Shown here piece by piece: positions 27,645 through 39,775 of a stretch of DNA of 64,000 bases. A model generated the notes under the pieces. The model was not told the DNA's origin, searched no databases, and worked only from the letters and a program-made list of their open reading frames with translations. The translations under genes were made by a program, and so were the position numbers. Source of the DNA: Desmodus rotundus (lineage: Eukaryota > Chordata > Mammalia > Chiroptera > Phyllostomidae); NCBI RefSeq assembly GCF_022682495.2, contig NC_071397.1:14723082-14787081 (forward strand), in the 5' to 3' direction. Numbering within the stretch: the first letter of the stretch is position 1; each line of letters begins with the position of its first letter.

Positions 27645-28679
27645 GTCCCACAGTACCAACAACTTATCTCCCACTGACCTGCTCTTTTCACCTCCCCAAC
27701 AAATGATAAGACGAGTGCTCCCACCGCTAAGCGTGTGCCCCTGGGATTTGCAGTGAGGCATTGTTCCTTCATAATTTGGAAAGATTATGGACCCTACCTG
27801 CTTATTTAGGAAGCAGTTACTGCAGATCTTTTTCATTTTTTTTTCCTACCACATTTCCACAAATCCCTCTGAAAGTTCCTCAGCACATGCCAGAAATTTG
27901 TATACACCCTTGCTATGTTTTAAAGTCCCATTTTCCTTAAGGATACTCTCCGTGTGAATTAACAGCCATCCTCACGATATTGTACAAAACACTCATTTAA
28001 CTTCTAGCAGATAAAGCAGGTGGAAGAGCCTTGAATGACAAGGCTTCTCCAGCTGTCACTTGCTTTCGGCACTTTTTCTAAAACTTCGGAGCTGGCCTTT
28101 GCATGTAACACCTCCAGAAGTAAAACGTGGAAGGCTGACTGACTTCTTAGTGTAAGCTAGTGTTTTAAACATTCGTTGTTTTGAAAGTTCGATGTTAGCA
28201 GGAACTTCCTAGGAGCATGAAATGGGCATTTTTCATTCTGAATTTTTACAACCTAATTAAACCAACCAGACTATAAGCAAGATTTACAGTCTCACATCAC
28301 AATAACCACTGACTACTACCGCACATACTTGGGACAAGAGACCAGGTGGCCAGACCAGGAAAACAATACCTTTCTTCACTGTCACAGATCTCAAGGTCAT
28401 TTCTTAGTGTATCGCTTTAGCTGGTACTTAGTGTGTGATTGGCTCTACTGTTCTTCCCTTATCATTGCCCTTGGGCTGGCTGACCTTCCTCTCACTGATG
28501 AGGCCAGAGGCAGCCTGACGGCCTCCTGTTTCAGAGGTGCGGGTCTTACGTTTGCACACCCACCTACACCACCTCTTACGGGGCTCTCTCTTTTCATCTG
28601 ATGCTGCCTTCCTGCTCTGGCATTTTGCTCCCATTTTAAAAACCCCTATGACTAGTAATTTCTTTAGGACATTGCAGGT

Positions 28680-28880
28680 CCTTATATCATATTATTTTAT
28701 CCCCAGAAAAGCATTTCAAATGTTTATTATTATCATCTCCATTTTCAAATAAGCACACCAAGGCTCAAAGAAATTAAATTATTTTCCCAAGGCCATGTTG
28801 TCAAATATACAATTAATTTCTTAACCCTGGCTGTCCAATCCAAGGGCCAATGCTGTTTTTGTTGTATCATGGTGCCTCTA
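28680..28880 (-). repeat. MIR SINE, antisense
   Basis: ATCATCTCCATTTTCAAATA, CAAGGCTCAAAGAAATTAAA, TTTTCCCAAGGCCATGTTGT and TTCTTAACCCTGGCTG follow MIR in reverse orientation. Confidence 0.65.
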
Positions 28881-29924
28881 CATTTTTAATAAGTTTTAAA
28901 TTTGCATCTTCTCTCATTATGAGAGGGGATATAATAAATAATGAGATCATGGTGCGTACTCTGTAATCTCTCCTCTTGTACTCTATCCAGAGACATGTAT
29001 TTTAATCACCTGCAATGAATGATTATTTATTATATAATTTTATGGTTGAGATATAAACAGGACTAAAACCTACTGAAGTGCCCTTGGTAATTACAGCATG
29101 TGGAAAAAACCTATCACATTTGCTTACCTTGACCTACTTTAATGAAGTGATAATGTTCCCTATTAGCAAGCCACACACCCAAATGCTCCCTATCTCCATG
29201 CATGAGTGTCTGAGCCAGAATAAATGCCCAGGTCATCAGGGCTGCTCTGCCTCAGTGAACTCTAATAATGCTGGCACTTAATTCTGCGCAGCTATTATAC
29301 AACTGTCCTTCCTGTGATACATTTGAAACTAATTGTATAATTTTTTTTAGTTTTCTGCATAAATTTGTGCTCAGGGGAGAATAACCAAACATGTATTCTA
29401 GGAGGCACTACTTTGACCTTGACAAGGAAGGAGAGATGGATGGTAAATAGCTGCTCATTGCTCTTCTCGGCTAAATCATGGTCAGCTCCTCTAAGGAATC
29501 ACTGCGTGGTTCCACAGAGCCCCTCCATCATTGTCGGGGCACGTACCAGAGCTTCCAAAACAGGGTAGGGGTGGGGGTGGGCTTCAATCACCGTGAGCGT
29601 GGGCAGGGTTTGCCCTGGTCTAAAAGAGCAAAAGGATACCATGGTATTCGTAGGGTGTCCTATGAAAACTAAATCTTTAGATTCCACCCCCCTCCATACC
29701 CTAAAACATGAAAAACACGATTTAGATGCTAAGGGAATCACCAGACTTTGCCTCCAGAGTATTTCAAAGAGAGCGTTACCACTTGTGGCCTCTCCATTAT
29801 GAAGTAATTCTGGATTAAGGCAGCCGCCCCACCTCCCTTTCCTGAGTCTGCCAGTTTAACTCAACCAGAACAAGCCAAGACATACCCCATTTGTCGAAGT
29901 CAAAAAAAGATGCACTGGACATAG

Positions 29925-30110
29925 ATACCTAAGTTCTAATTCCAGCTCTATAACGAACTTGTGACCTTGAACAAGATCTATACCTTTTGCTGGCTCAATA
30001 GAAATAATGCTGATCCTACCCTTTTCTCAGGCATTAGGAAGTTTATCTAAAACAATAGATGTGAAAATAATCTGAAAGTACACCACACAATGGAATTAGA
30101 AAAATGTTAT
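29925..30110 (+). repeat. MIR SINE fragment
   Basis: TTCTAATTCCAGCTCTATAA followed by TTGTGACCTTGAACAAG and TTGCTGGCTCAATAGAAATA matches the MIR core in sense orientation, diverged. Confidence 0.6.
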
Positions 30111-30264
30111 TGGACAAAATCATTAGCCAGATGACTCTTACTCAAATTGTGTTGTACTTGTTTCCCTAGTCACTGAAAGAAAACAGGAGGATATCAAGCC
30201 CACTAGAGGGCGCTCACGCCACCATATATGGCTAGCACCTCTCCAAACTTGGCTGAGAGCTCAG

Positions 30265-30510
30265 GTTCTGGGGCCACAAAGACAGGGGAGTAAATCTGCC
30301 CCCTGTCTCTTAACTGCTATGTGACCTTTATCATGTTATTTCATATTGCTGAGATTCGATTTCTTCATCTGAAAATGGGGCAATACATTCATCTGTAAAT
30401 TCCATCTCCACAGATTATTATAAGGATTAATGAGGTAATCCATACAAAGCATATTTTACAGAAAAACCTGGTACATGGTGAGTAGCTAATAAATGTTGTA
30501 AATATTATCT
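30265..30510 (+). repeat. MIR SINE
   Basis: TTAACTGCTATGTGACCTTT, TTCTTCATCTGAAAATGGGG, ATTATAAGGATTAATGAGGT and GTGAGTAGCTAATAAATGTT outline most of a MIR in sense orientation. Confidence 0.75.
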
Positions 30511-30859
30511 CAATATTTTTCCATATGATGTAAATAGGATTTCCTGAAAATAAAGAGTTCCAGACCCATTAAGTTTGAAAAGTACTGGTTTAAATGAATT
30601 CTAAGCAGTAGATTCTCAAAGTCATTCAAGTGTTAATGTGCAGGGCAACTCTTCGCAAAGAAAAGATGGCGTCTAGCATTTGCTCAAAGCATTTGCTTAG
30701 AAGCCTTTAGAATTGCAGAAGCTTTGCGTGACAGGATTTCTACAGATTAGATTTTGGAAAACCTTGTTCGCACAAATCAGACGTTCATAAATTTGTGGTG
30801 AAACCACAGGGTGTCATTTGCTTCAAAATAATAATCAGAGGGGAGGGGAGAGAAGGAAG

Positions 30860-30992
30860 TAGATATGCGTGCAATACGATAAGGCATTTTTTGATCATTG
30901 TTGAAACTGGGTAATGGGTACATAGGAGTTCATTATACTGTACTTTCTCCTTTGTATATGTTTGAAAAATTCCATAAAAATTTTGAAAAGGT
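30860..30992 (+). repeat. Old LINE-1 3' end
   Basis: ATCATTGTTGAAACTGGGTA, ATGGGTACATAGGAGTTCAT and TTTGTATATGTTTGAAAAAT TCCATAAAAA are the 3' end of an old mammalian L1 (L1M type). Confidence 0.7.
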
Positions 30993-31029
30993 ATTAAGCA
31001 AACCAGGAAACACACACAAACACACACAA

Positions 31030-32685
31030 TCTAAGAGGAATTGCTAATCTCCTGAGGTTCAGAAGCCCACTCAAGCAAAGGTAAATTAACTACTTCTCTC
31101 ACTAACTTGGGCATGAAGCTCTTCACACACCTGAAAAAAACCTGAGGAAGTCACCTGTGGGGACAGCAGTCAAGGAGAACCCAGCTGGCTTCATCTTTTT
31201 TTTCTTACATGCCTACCAGATATGTTACTACAGTCAAAAATCAACCAAAAGTTTGGCAGGAGAAAAACAGAATCAGACCCTGGGTAACAGAGGATTGAAC
31301 ACATTAAACATTCAATTGAGCTGTTGCAACATGTAATAGGCTAGACTTGAATATTCATGCATATCTTTCATTTCAACTAAAAATGACAAGGTTTCTAGCT
31401 GCCAGGGAATCCAAGGGACTTGCAGTTGGCCTAGAACCTATTTCACTTGCCAAAGTGTCCAACGTATTATATAAAGAGATTTATCTCTACTGATAATGGT
31501 GAAATCACCCAACAAATAACTACTTCATGGCCTGAAGTAAATTTTTCCTAATTGCTCTCTTTTCCTAAATGTCATTATTTTAAACATACCTCCTCATTTT
31601 GAATTATGCCCAATTTAACATACTTGCATATTTGCAGTACATATTTAATAATTTAAATTGCTCTGAAGCAGTATCAAAATTCTATTATTGTTCAGCTAAC
31701 CTTTAGAAAGTTCACAGATAGCTAACCTGCCTGTCACCAAAATTTGTGCTCATGCATTAGTCATTTTCCAAGGAGACCATTTCATAATCTCCTAGTGGAC
31801 TGACTTTATTCATCTCTTATGTGTGTACAACATACTCAAAATTTATAAGGTGCTTAAGTTTGTTTCCATCCTCCAAATTTCCTATATCCACTCTCCTTCT
31901 GGTCATGCATAATGACCTTCTTCTTCACCTAAGAGTTACCTTGAAATTTAGGTAATTCTTCTTATTTTGTTTCTATTGTATAGTCCTTTTTTTTTTTAAT
32001 GGCTGGGGAGAGGGGAAGCTATTCTACTGAGTTATAGTAATAATGGGTTTCCATTCTCCTCTTTACAAAATACTGATTCAGGTTGCCCCAGTTTGACTTC
32101 TTATTCTCTAGTGATGTCTCCTAGGGGCATCCCCAAGATCTTTAGGTGAGAAGAAAAAAAAGAGGAAGGTGTAATTCAGTTGCAAGAATTTGACAGTTCC
32201 TGCCTGCATGAGACCCACAGGCAGGAAGCTGCAGCTGGGTCTGGGCAATCACCTACACATGAATTGTAATGACTGGGCACCTTCTGGGCATAGGAAGCCC
32301 ACGGTATCCTCACTGAAACTGGAGGTGGCCTGAAGGCCCAGAGAGGTGCTCAGATCCTGGGGTAAAGGCATCAGGACCAAACTCTGCCCCCTTAATCTGG
32401 TGACCCTTCCTATCAGTAGGAGCATCCTTTGTATTGCTTTGTCAGTTATATAAAAATATTTTTTCACCAATACACAAGTCAAATTACAAATGTGGGGTGA
32501 AGCTGCCCCAGATGGAGACGCAGACTGATAACTCTGCCATTGTATTAGAATGGGGAATTTTAGCTAACATATTTGACTTCCATGTTCCTAGGGTGCACAG
32601 TTATTTTGATATTCCTTGTTAATTGCTTTTCTCCTGACAGGATATATAGGGTGGGGGTGGGAGGTCAGAGAACTAACATTTGTGG
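31030..32685. other. Intergenic DNA, nothing recognised
   Basis: Unique-looking AT-rich sequence. No gene or repeat family assigned. Confidence 0.5.
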
Positions 32686-32689
32686 GCTA

Positions 32690-32860
32690 CCTTCCCTGTT
32701 TGTACTGGGGACTATGTGAGCACTTTAGAGGCACCCTTCACAACAACTAAGTTTGTTATTCACACTGCAGAGAAGGAAAAAAAAAATGAGCTTCAGGGAG
32801 AAGCAAACTGCCTGTAAGTGGAAAGATTCCAAAAGTAAATTTAGACCCTAATCATACCAC
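32690..32860 (-). repeat. MIR-like SINE, antisense
   Basis: CTAACATTTGTGGGCTACCT, ATGTGAGCACTTTAGAGGCA CCCTTCACAACAACT and CAGGGAGAAGCAAACTGCCT follow a reverse MIR with strong divergence. Confidence 0.55.
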
Positions 32861-33059
32861 ACACACATATACCAGAAGGACAGTGATTGGGAATTGGGAT
32901 GGACATTGTTGCTGAAAACAGTTTCTCTGTGAATTCCTTCCTCCCTTTTTTCCAGATCCAGATAGTCTAGTAGATTTGAACTTTGCAGAAGCATCTCATC
33001 CTGTTTCTTCCTGGAAATTCTAATGGCAGGTATTCTAGCTCAGACCCCCTTTCTTATCT

Positions 33060-33420
33060 ATCATACCTACAGTAGTCCCCCAACTCATGTCCTTGTCTTT
33101 ACTCCTGCACTTTACCTAGAATGAAATGCAACCTTCTAAGACTAACCTACACGGCCCTCTAGGATCTGCTTCCTGTTTGCCTATACAGTCTAATTTTCTC
33201 CTATACACTTTTTGATCCATTCACTAGAAACTGTTCTATATTCTCTAGTCATGCCTCTGAGAAGTTCAGCCCCTCCACCTCCTCCTACGCTTGAAATCTA
33301 ATATATCCTTTAACTTTTGGTACAAATTGTACTTTCTCCTTGAAGTCCAACCATATATCAATCCCTTGACTCTTTTCTGTTAGAAAATAATCTCTTTGAG
33401 GATTAAATTCATATCTTATT
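33060..33420 (+). repeat. L2 LINE fragment
   Basis: AATGAAATGCAACCTTCTAA followed by CTACACGGCCCTCTAGGATC TGCTTCCTGT is the L2 region preceding its 3' end. Borders are approximate. Confidence 0.55.
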
Positions 33421-34359
33421 CAACATCACTCCCAGTTATATCCTGGGCCAAGGTCATACAACTAACCAGAGGCAGAACCCAGTTCTGATAACTCTTTTAC
33501 CAATGATCTTTCTCATAAGCATTTTGCTTGGGGCTTTGCTAGAATCACAACAGGGTTTTGCACTATTCTCTTGTGCTTTTCAGAACAGGCAACACAAACT
33601 GTATCCTTAAAAGTGTCTCCATCTCTCCATCAAATCCACCGACCTCTTATCCTGCTTCTGAGTTATCTAGGACAGATTAGTTTGTGGGCTTATGAAGTCT
33701 ATGGATTTCATTTGTAGGATCTAATCAGCAGAAGTATGGAATGATAAAAGCAATGAACCAAATAACATTTTCTCACAGAAAAAAATTATGATATTTGTTC
33801 ATAAACAAGTCTTCATTAGCTCTCTATTGGCAAATCTGCCTACAGACCAGATTCCTTAATTGAACCAAATTGCTCTTATTGTCAGACTTTTTCACATTTG
33901 GCATGACAACTTCAAAAATATAACACATCATGCATTAGGATCTTTATTCCAATAAATATGCATTCTAACCATATACTCTGGAAAAGTTTTGAGTTTCTAG
34001 GGAACTAAACCAAGTGCTCACTTCCAGAGGGGTGGGGAGACATGGAAGTTGCTGAGCAAGTTTCTGACTTAATCTGGGAAGAAGGCATGAGAAGGAGCAG
34101 TTTTAGTTGGAAGAAATATATTCTCCATTGCATTTCAATAACTGAAGCCAGAACTTTTTAAAGCAAGAAGGGCATTTCCTTTTCCTTTGCTACCCACCAC
34201 TCACATTCAACTAATTGCCAACTTTTGTCTATTTTTATTTCTAAAATACTTCTAAAATTTATCCTTTCCTCTGCAGCCCAGGCTCAGACCCTCGTCAGCT
34301 CTCACCTAGATTATTTTTTCCCCTACTCTTCAAACCAACCTGCAATGCTTCTCCAACTG

Positions 34360-34560
34360 GAATGTGTAAGAATCACCTGGCATGTTAATTTGAATACAGA
34401 CTTTTTTAAAACACCACCAGATTTAAACATCACACTGATTTTAATAGGTGCCACTCCACAGAGAGTCTGATGTAGGAGGTGTGAAGAGGGGCCCAATGAT
34501 TTCCATTTTTAACAGCCATCTCAGGCAACTCTGAGGCTGGTGTTCCAACTGTCACGTTTC
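34360..34560 (+). repeat. MER5-like hAT fragment
   Basis: GTGTAAGAATCACCTGGCAT GTTAATTTGAATACAGAC, a CACTGATTTTAATAGG block and TCTCAGGCAACTCTGAGGCT resemble MER5-group non-autonomous hAT elements, diverged. Confidence 0.5.
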
Positions 34561-34769
34561 GGTGAGAATGAGGACTATGCTGCTCTCAACTCTGGGGTCC
34601 AAAATAGAAATCTGGAAATGATTTACAGGTACTAAAAACACTTACATAATTTCCCACAGTTGACTGAAAATGAAGAAAGCTATTGGTTATGATGTCACGA
34701 TGTTCAAAGGCTTCTGGAATTGATGAGCTCTTCCAGGTCTCCTACCCAAGTTCCCAGAGCCTTCATAAC

Positions 34770-35115
34770 AGTACGGTGACATATGGTGTGCCCTTCCTCA
34801 CAGAGCACTCTGTGGTTTTGAAGACCCTCCCAGCCATTTCTTCTGACCAATTCCTATCAGGATTCCCTCTCCCAGAAATGCCCTGGGTCCCATCTCCTTC
34901 CCATACAAATCTGGTTTAGGAGAGGCCTTGCATGTTCTGACAGCTCCCCGTGCAACCTCTGTCATAGCTCTCCTTACGATGTACTGAAATTATCTGCTCA
35001 CTTGCCTGCTTTTCTGCCAGACCATGGACTCTTTTCACATAAGGAGCATGCATTATTTTTTGCCTAGCCTCCTGTATAGGAAGCACTTGTTAAACAATGT
35101 TTACTTGAACTTAGT
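34770..35115 (+). repeat. L2 LINE 3' end
   Basis: CTTGCCTGCTTTTCTGCCAG ACCATGGACTC followed by TTTTTTGCCTAGCCTCCTGT ATAGGAAGCACTTGTTAAAC is an L2 3' end in sense orientation. Confidence 0.65.
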
Positions 35116-35299
35116 CTCACCTGCATCACCTCAATGCACACTCGTCCAGCTCATCCCCTTATAACATAAATAGAACAGAAATCAACTCTTCATTCCCTAA
35201 TTCCACTTATAAATCAGGCAAGAGAGTCGAAACCCTGAGCAGGACATTAAAGCAAGAAGAGAAAATCTAAATACAGAATAAATCTGTCAACCCCTACAG

Positions 35300-35470
35300 T
35301 GGTATTAGGCACAGGCTTTGAAGGCAGCCAGAAAGAGATGAAATCCCAGTTCTTCCGTTAACAAACTGTGTGACTTCTGAGCAGACTGCAGAAATTCTGT
35401 GTGCCTCAGTTTCTTCTTTGGGGACAAGGAATATCCCCTGGAGTTGTTCAGACATGTGGAGAAGATTTTG
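35300..35470 (+). repeat. MIR SINE fragment
   Basis: ATCCCAGTTCTTCCGTTAAC, AACTGTGTGACTTCTGAGCA and CTGTGTGCCTCAGTTTCTTC match the MIR body. Confidence 0.7.
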
Positions 35471-35544
35471 GCAAACTTTTGGGTAATGTAGCAGAGATTA
35501 CATATTTTAAGGTGTGCTAGAAAGTCTCTATCTTAACTACTCAA

Positions 35545-35640
35545 AAGGGGTTGTATTCCAACAAAACTTTATTTACAAAAACAGGGAGTGGGCCTGATTT
35601 GACCTGAGGACTGGAGTTTGCTGACCTCTGCACTAGAGCA
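35545..35640 (+). repeat. hAT-type fragment (family not named)
   Basis: AACTTTATTTACAAAAACAG GGAGTGGGCC followed by TGGAGTTTGCTGACCTCTGC resembles one end of an old mammalian hAT (Charlie-like) element. The other end is not apparent. Confidence 0.5.
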
Positions 35641-36173
35641 ATGCTGACACAGTTTAAACTTAATGTTACTGTAGCCATTATTTTCCTTGGAGAAATTTAC
35701 TTCTTGACAAATGACTCAAGTTTTGACATTTTATACAAAATTTTAACCATGTGGCTCACCTGTATGTATTAATTGTAATCAATACAAAATGGGCTTGAGT
35801 CTGAGACTTATGATCGCAAATGATTTCCCACCACTCCTCCTTTATATTGATCATCAGAAGTAAAACCAGTAGACTATTGATCTGGGATCAATAGCTCCCC
35901 CTGAAATTACAATCACTCTGAAACACAATACTTCATTTGAAAAACCCTGAAAGATACTATAATGAGAAACAGGCACCAATAGAAGCTGCCTGACTAATGT
36001 GAATGATTTCTTCCATTAGAAAATCATTTCTTTTAAAGAATAAACTATGTTAATTAATAATTGTGCTAAATTGAGTCAAAATAACACTGAATGAAACCAA
36101 GTCACTAAACTGCTAAATATGGAATAAACGATTCCTTTTCTTCCCTCCAGGATCACATTTGCACTTAGAGTTT

Positions 36174-36229
36174 TCTATCTATTTACCTATCATCTATCTA
36201 TGTATCTATCTATCTATCATCTATCTATC

Positions 36230-36275
<46 letters not shown>

Positions 36276-36306
36276 TTATCTATCTATCTATCATCTATCA
36301 TCTATC

Positions 36307-36361
<55 letters not shown>

Positions 36362-36362
36362 G
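36174..36362 (+). repeat. TATC (GATA) tetranucleotide microsatellite
   Basis: About 190 bp of TATC/CATC units with several one-base interruptions (TATCATC). It gives long chance open frames of repeating YLSI residues that are not genes. It is probably polymorphic. Confidence 0.97.
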
Positions 36363-36830
36363 ATAACTTTCAGAATTACTCAGGTGTTCCTCATTGGCAG
36401 GTCATGGCGTTGATGCCACGATCTAGGAAATTTAGGGTGACCAAGGGGGGAGGCAACAGCTAGGCATTCTGGTTATGATGCTTGCGCCGCTAAATTGTGA
36501 GTACAATTATTTAACCACCTCTGGAATTTTTTTCCAGGAGCTAAGTACAAATACATACATTAATAAATGAATTTTTAAAAGCCATGTCTGCCTCCTTTTT
36601 ATACCCAATTTAGCAAGCAAATATTTTTTGTAGAGCGTCCCAAGAAGAAGTCATTGTTCTCCTCTGCTCACAGTCCCAGCTTGTTAGATCTTCCAAGTGA
36701 CTATGTTCACCTGCAGGGCCTGGACCAGAAGTGGCTACTTCAACCCAGCAAGAGACAGGAAGTTCCCTTGCCCCTCCACTCTGCATTGTACTCTCCCTCT
36801 CATTTCTGCCTGAGCCACTCAACCCCAGCT

Positions 36831-37100
36831 CCTTGCCCTTACACCAGCTGCCCACTGGCTGGGGTGCTGCTACTCAGGCAAGTTCTGATTGCCACCATAT
36901 CCAGTTGGGAAAAGACTTATAACCACATTAGTCTTAATATAACCACTAACTTCACCTTTTAATGGACATGAAAATCACCTAGTGAAACTGAAGATTTTGA
37001 TTCAGTACGTCAGGGCTGAGGCCCAAGTTCTGTGCACCTAATCAACTCCAAAGAAATATCCATCCAGGTGCTAGGTCTAAAGAATACACTTCCTGGGCTT
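36831..37100 (+). repeat. Local direct duplicate, copy A (MER5-like 3' half)
   Basis: This segment is about 80-85% identical by eye to 38631-38894. Shared blocks include CCCTTACACCAGCTGCCCA, CTACTCAGGCAAGTT, AACCACATTAGTCTTAA and AGGCCCAAGTTCTGTG. The second half resembles MER5 elements (a GATTCAGTA-GTCAG block). It is either an old tandem-type duplication or two copies of one repeat family. Confidence 0.8.
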
Positions 37101-37119
37101 TGATTCTTGCCCTTAAACG

Positions 37120-37457
37120 ACTGTATTTTGCTGTGTATATTGTGCTGCCATGTGTAAGGGACACCTATGTTTTGGGGCCCGAACTTTCAGGAAAAAATTC
37201 TTTCATTTTAATTTTTTAATTTAATTTTTTACTTATTTATATTTAGAAACAAAACCAATTATATTTTAGGGTATTATTTTGCATATAGATAACATTATTG
37301 CTTTCTAGAGTTACACTTTTAATACATAAGCATAAATGAAAGAATTAAAAACATTTATATAGACACGGAATTAGTACTACCCATGTATAATGTGCATCCT
37401 TATTTTTCACTCAAAACTTTGGGCAAAAAGTGCGCACTATACAAGGCAAAATACAGT
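37120..37457. mobile_element. Probable non-autonomous DNA transposon with inverted ends
   Basis: The left end ACTGTATTTTGCTGTGTATA pairs with the reverse complement of the right end, ACTGTATTTTGCCTTGTATA. The similarity runs about 26 bp with a few mismatches. The interior is AT-rich and has no transposase. ACG flanks both sides (37117-37119, 37458-37460), which could be a 3-bp target duplication or chance, so the superfamily is left open. Confidence 0.6.
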
Positions 37458-38630
37458 ACGTTGAGCCGGTTGCTTCTTACAGCACCTACCCAGTCTCCTC
37501 ACTCCCAGGCCGACCCAACCCGGCTGCTGATTTCCAGGACGGTCATGCTCCCAGCCCACACCTTCCATGGCAGGTTTGTCATGGGTGTCTGTCCAGCTGT
37601 CTCAGCTAACAATAATAGGAAAAGTCTCAAAAGAGGTGGGTAGGGGTTTCTCTCTCCTTGGGGATTCTTCCCCTTCTTTGGAGAGGTATCATCTTTGGAG
37701 AGTAGCTGGTTCTATCCCCACCCTAAACTGGGGACCTCCTCCGTGCCCCACACTTAGGCTCAACTGCAGAATTAGGTTATCTTTTGCGTGGAGGCCTTGC
37801 CAATTTCCCATTGGCAGCAAGTAACTGCAAAACGCTAGCTTGGAAGTGTTTGTACAATGTTCAGTCCTGGCCCTATATTTAGAGAAGGGTGCCGGTTTCT
37901 CCACTCCTGGGAGTGCTGAGATTGACTTGCTGTTATTCCTCACTTCCAATGCTGTAAAGCTTTTTATAAGTCTGGGCTCATACATGGCTTTGCTTCTATA
38001 TGGATGAAATGTCAAAATTTGTAGCTTCAGATTTAATCCTAGGCAGTTTGGATAAACCCCACAGGCTTACTGCCAAATTTGGCTCATTTTTCAAAATGGA
38101 TCAGATGCTTTTCTTTTCTACCCATAAAATTAGATTCTGTTCATTTGGGTCTCTGTGTTATGTGGGGAGGGTGGGTGTTACAAGTGGATGACTCTTTCAA
38201 AATAGAAAATACTTACAGAAGTGTAACTCTTAGTATCAAGAAAAAAATATCCTCCTTTGTTAACGAGTTAGCTCTGAGTAGTCGATCCCCACTGATACTG
38301 CTGTATGTGAGGAATATGCCATTTCACCCGACAGCTTCTTGTTCCCCTCCCCTGGTTTCTTGGGGAAGAGGATGGGCCCATCATGTCAGAGGTCTCCCCC
38401 TGAGACACCTGGTGCGATACTGCACCTTTGTTCTGAGTGTGGAACACAACTTAGAGAGTGTTACTCTCACAGAACACTCATATTTTAAAGTACTTTTCTT
38501 AATTAGTTTGAACCTGCTTTCCTTAACCATGCCAGAGAAATGAGACACTATACTAACTGTATGTAGAGACCTTCTCAATTTGTTCATTTTAGTACTGTTT
38601 ATACCTAGGGGTGCTTTTAAGTTACCAATT
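37458..38630. other. Unassigned DNA between the two duplicate copies
   Basis: This stretch is more GC-rich than its surroundings at 37.46-37.9 kb. Frames such as 38079-38543 plus (154 codons) and 37689-38015 minus match no family I know. The minus-strand segment at 38582-38484 is homologous to 40490-40586 and is listed separately. Confidence 0.5.
38484..38582 (-). repeat. Inverted homologous segment, copy 1
   Basis: The reverse complement of this segment aligns with 40490-40586 at about 80% by eye. Shared features are CAAATTG at the start, CCTACATA/TCTACATA, TGTCTCATTT, AGAAAGCA/GGAAAGCA and GAAAAGTAC-TTAAAA at the end. It is probably an interspersed repeat whose family I cannot name. Confidence 0.7.
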
Positions 38631-38894
38631 CCCTGCCCTTACACCAGCTGCCCATTGGCTGGGGTGCAATTACTCAGGCAAGTTGGGATTGTCACCACAT
38701 CCAGCTGGGAAATGACTCATAACCACATTAGTCTTAACACAACCCTGACTTACTCAGTTTTAGTGGACATGAAAATCACCTTGTTAAATTGCAGATTCTG
38801 ATTCAGTAGGTCAGTGTTGAGGCCCAAGTTCTGTGTATCTAACCAACTCTAAAGAAATAACCAGACTGTAGTTCTAAAGACTATACTCTGGGCA
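38631..38894 (+). repeat. Local direct duplicate, copy B
   Basis: Partner of 36831-37100, with the same order of blocks and only small indels. It also ends in a MER5-like half (GATTCTGATTCAGTAGGTCA). Confidence 0.8.
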
Positions 38895-39509
38895 ACAAGC
38901 ATTTAGATTACACTGTATACAGCATCATACATAGAAAGTAGCAGGTTAAAAATCCTAGATAAGCCTTCAAAATTGCATCTTATCTGCTTTGAATACAGTC
39001 TCTAGCCAGGAACCACAAGAGAGAGTACCTATATTGTACTCCAAAAATAATGTTTGATTCTGCTTCCATTTCCACAAAGATCCATGGTGGGAAATTACAG
39101 GGTTCTCACCTCAGCAAAGTATCTACAAAAGGCTGACCATCTTAATCCTTCCATTAGAGGTAATAGACAAGGTACTCTGGCTCCCTTTTCCTTTAAGGAA
39201 AACTCCCATTGGAATACAGCCAAGCTCTCCTCTCTTGGTTGCATGAACTACCAGCAGTCCCTGGCCATGGTTCAAAGAGGCAAGTCTCTTCCCAAGGTGG
39301 CAATTCCTAACACAGGCAACCCCCATCCTCCATGGCAGAGTTACCAGTGGCAACTCCCACAGAAGCTTAGGGTTGTATTTCTCACTTTCTCAAATAGTTT
39401 GAGTACCTTTCAGGTCTATAGTGACCACACATCTTGAAGAACACTCTCCTACAACCTTTAGAAAAGAGTTCCCAGAACCCACTTGGAATAATTATATGGT
39501 TCTTCTAAA

Positions 39510-39775
39510 AAGATGATAATGATAGTTTCCATTTATGATATACTTCCAATGAGCTAGGACTGTCCTAAAAAACTTACAAACTTTACTAAAATTACAAAAA
39601 AACAATCCTAATGAGGTAAGGCTGTTGCTATTTCACAGCTAGGACAACTGAGGACTGAGTGATCAAGTAATTTATCAGCACTGGCATAGCTGGTAAATGA
39701 CAGAGCCTGAACTTGAGTTCAGGCTGGCTGGCTCAGCAACTACTCAGTACTTCTATATAGTGCTGCCTCTCTGAT
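39510..39775 (-). repeat. MIR SINE, antisense
   Basis: AATGAGGTAAGGCTGTTGCT, CACAGCTAGGACAACTGAGG, TGATCAAGTAATTTATCAGC and CAGAGCCTGAACTTGAGTTC AGGCTG trace a reverse MIR to its end. Confidence 0.75.

Noticed and set aside
36159..36463. Frames of repeating YLSI residues
   Set aside because: Translation of the TATC microsatellite.
38079..38543. 154-codon plus-strand frame, the longest in the window
   Set aside because: Not recognised as any protein. Its end overlaps a segment repeated in inverse orientation at 40.5 kb, and there is no splice or initiation context. Chance frame most likely.
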